A DNA stretch of 64,000 nucleotides, from the NCBI RefSeq assembly GCF_030272615.1, contig NC_081406.1, forward strand, positions 263,280,624 to 263,344,623, given 5' to 3'. The translations under genes and the position numbers were made by a program. The notes beneath the pieces are model-generated. The model made no database searches. It was given only the letters and a program-made list of their open reading frames with translations, and was not told the DNA's origin. The DNA comes from Cryptomeria japonica. Taxonomy: Eukaryota; Streptophyta; Pinopsida; Cupressales; Cupressaceae. Positions 62,071 through 64,000 of this stretch are shown piece by piece. The first letter of the stretch is position 1, and every line of letters begins with the position of its first letter.

Positions 62071-62693
62071 GCATCTTGGTGTGCAATGGGTATGCTGAAA
62101 AGGTGTAGAAGGTCAATTTAGGAAAATTGTTGAATTTGTTTTTAACGTACATTTGTGTAATATGTGAGGTCAATTGGTAGGTTATCAAATAAATAATGTT
62201 GTTTTTGCAGTAAAGGTCTCAATGGAGATGTCATAGCTTCAGATAAACTATGCATTCAATTATAGGGATCCATCCATGACTAAAAAAACTCTAAATCAAG
62301 AAGATAATGAGGCTCCATTACTAATAAGTTCATGTTAGTTTTGCGATAGAGAGAGAGGGAGAAGAGAAAGAGAGAGTGAGGAGATAGAGATAGGGATGGG
62401 GCATAGATAGAAGAGAGAAATATTGTGGGAACATGAAAGAGGGAGAGATAAAAGGATAAAGATATAGATATGAAGTGCTATAGAGAGAGAGGTGGAGAGA
62501 TATGGAAAGATAATGAGATAAAGATAGAGGGGGAGATAAAGGGAAAAAAATGGAGAGATATGGAAAGATAATGAGATAAAGATAGAGGGGGAGATAAAGG
62601 AAGAAATATGGGGAGATTAAGATATAGAAGTATAGGAAAAGGGAGATGAAGAGAGATAGATGGATAGATAGAGTGATGTATCTATATATGGAG

Positions 62694-62695
<2 letters not shown>

Positions 62696-62771
<76 letters not shown>
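62696..62771. repeat. Microsatellite (GA)n, about 38 units
   Basis: Uninterrupted run inside the first GA-rich tract. Confidence 0.97.
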
Positions 62772-62773
<2 letters not shown>

Positions 62774-63423
62774 AGAAGAAAAAGTGAAAGAAATAGAGAT
62801 ATATGGGAAGAGAAAGGGAGAGGGAAATAAAGAAAGAGATATCTAGGATAGGGAGGGAGTAAGATTGGGAGATATTGAAAGAAATAGAGATAGATTAGAT
62901 AGAGTGAAGGAGATAAATAGGGAGAGATATAGGTGGGGAGGGAGAGAGAGAGATATATAGATTGTGGTATAGAGAGATAGAAAGGGAGAGAGCATTGCCA
63001 TTTAGTAATGGGTACACTAAAGAGTTGTGGAAGGTCTATTGAGGAAAAAATTACTCTATGTATTGCATTTATTTGTACAACATATGAGGTCAATTGGTAA
63101 TAGTTTTAGAATTTGATATTTTTTGTGCAACAAAGTTCTCAGTTGAAAAGTGATAGCTTAAAAAGAACTCTGCATCCACTTCAAGGATCCAAAGACGTGA
63201 GATAATTAAATCTCTAAATCAGAAATATAATCAACCTTCATTATCAATAGGCTCGTGTTATATTTGCAACAAGGAGAGGGAGGTATAGAGATAAAAGAGG
63301 AAGAGATAGAGGGAGGGAAAGAGATGGAGAGATACATATGTAGAGAAAGAGAGATAAATATGTAGAGATGGAGAGAGAGACAAAATGAAAGAGAGATATC
63401 TAGAAAGATAATGGTAGATGTGG

Positions 63424-63428
63424 AGAGA

Positions 63429-63495
<67 letters not shown>

Positions 63496-63497
63496 GG
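63424..63497. repeat. Microsatellite (GA)n with one C interruption, then G-run
   Basis: GA repeats with one C at 63441, then about 13 G (63485-63497). Confidence 0.95.
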
Positions 63498-63626
63498 ATA
63501 GAGCTATATAGAGCGAGAAAGATAGAGAGTTAGAGATAGTGTCATTGATAGGGAGGGACAAACAAGGGCTCCATGTATATGAGGGAGGAAGAGAGAGACA
63601 AAGAGGGATATATATATACAAAGAAG

Positions 63627-63628
<2 letters not shown>

Positions 63629-63671
<43 letters not shown>
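63629..63671. repeat. Microsatellite (GA)n, about 21 units
   Basis: Uninterrupted run at the end of the second GA-rich tract. Confidence 0.95.
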
Positions 63672-63674
<3 letters not shown>

Positions 63675-63789
63675 ACAATTGACAAAGCATTCTCTTATGG
63701 TGATTTTTATTTTTTTACATGGATTGAGTCTATTAAGGAATGATTTTTTTTGTCATCTTTGACTTTCAAAATGTTGTTAAAAGAATTAA

Positions 63790-63930
63790 GTGAGGTTCTT
63801 CCTTTGTCTATTATTATTATTTTTTAGTTAATAGATTATTATTTTTATTATTCTATTACTATTTTATTATTATTATATTCTTATTATATTATTAATAGTA
63901 TATTTTCATTATTATATTATATTAAATGTA
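63790..63930. repeat. TTA/ATT-rich imperfect microsatellite
   Basis: TATTATTATT and TTATTATATTATTA-type runs near the window end. Confidence 0.85.
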
Positions 63931-64000
63931 CGATGTTGAAACCCTAAAGCATCTTGAAATAAGAAAAGTTGTGCCTGTGGTTAAAAACCTCAAATCCTCG

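Larger units (their letters stand above)
62071..63671 (+). repeat. Two copies of a unit of about 921 bp ending in GA-rich tracts
   Basis: Each copy has about 270 bp of ordinary sequence (62071-62345 and 62992-63270; shared TATGTGAGGTCAATTGGTA, GTCTCAATGG/GTTCTCAGTTG, AGGATCCA, CTCTAAATCA) followed by a purine-rich GAGATA/GGGAGA tract (62346-62990 and 63271-63671). The copies are well diverged. Confidence 0.75.

Noticed and set aside
62617-63093. Ser/Leu ORF on the minus strand and Arg/Glu ORF on the plus strand
   Set aside because: Artefacts of the (GA)n microsatellite.

Overview
The window is nuclear DNA from a seed plant, and I infer a gymnosperm (conifer-type) genome. It is AT-rich and gene-poor. 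It holds layers of decayed Ty1/copia and Ty3/gypsy-type LTR retrotransposons, many solo LTRs (one about 4.25 kb), degenerate telomere-like (TTTAGGG-type) repeats and long CT/GA tracts. I found no bacterial or organellar genes, tRNA, rRNA or CRISPR array.

The only gene that looks intact is on the + strand at 57168-60781. Five exons give a 551-residue protein with an N-terminal C3HC4 RING finger, a central FYVE zinc finger and a C-terminal SYLF (Ysc84-type) lipid-binding domain. The exon lengths sum to 552 codons and all four introns have GT...AG borders.

Layout: 1-2400, remnant of an unrecognised multi-exon gene with a tandemly duplicated exon pair. 2386-4680, minisatellite and degenerate tandem repeats. 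4830-6570, 3' end of a copia element with LTR. 6778-8005, solo LTR. 8030-10500, 1.8 kb polypyrimidine tract and telomere-like repeats. 10500-41200, a satellite of about 355 bp split by a roughly 28.5 kb nested composite. The outer gypsy-like element D (11784-40283) contains copia element B (14316-28875, minus), which itself contains copia element A (16157-23738, plus) and solo LTR C (24883-25990). D also holds solo LTRs at 30540-31568, 31684-32844 and 32918-37170. 41300-50228, a second copia (G) split by a non-autonomous element F (42920-49909, minus) that carries long non-pol reading frames. 50229-57167, AT-rich and unclassified DNA with a solo LTR at 55408-56465. 57168-60781, the RING-FYVE-SYLF gene. 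62071-63671, two copies of a roughly 921 bp unit ending in GA-rich tracts.

Target-site duplications support most insertions: CCTAT for C and TAGCT for the 4.25 kb solo LTR are perfect. GATAG/TATAG (A), TTCTT/TCCTT (B), CATCT/CATCC (F), CTAGT/CTAGC (30540 LTR) and ATCCA/TTCCA (55408 LTR) each have one mismatch. All the pol genes carry stops, frameshifts or deletions, so no element here looks autonomous. I found no clear evidence of an undescribed functional system. The most unusual items are element F's non-pol coding block, the RING+FYVE+SYLF architecture with an in-frame stop-free intron, and the duplicated exon pair.
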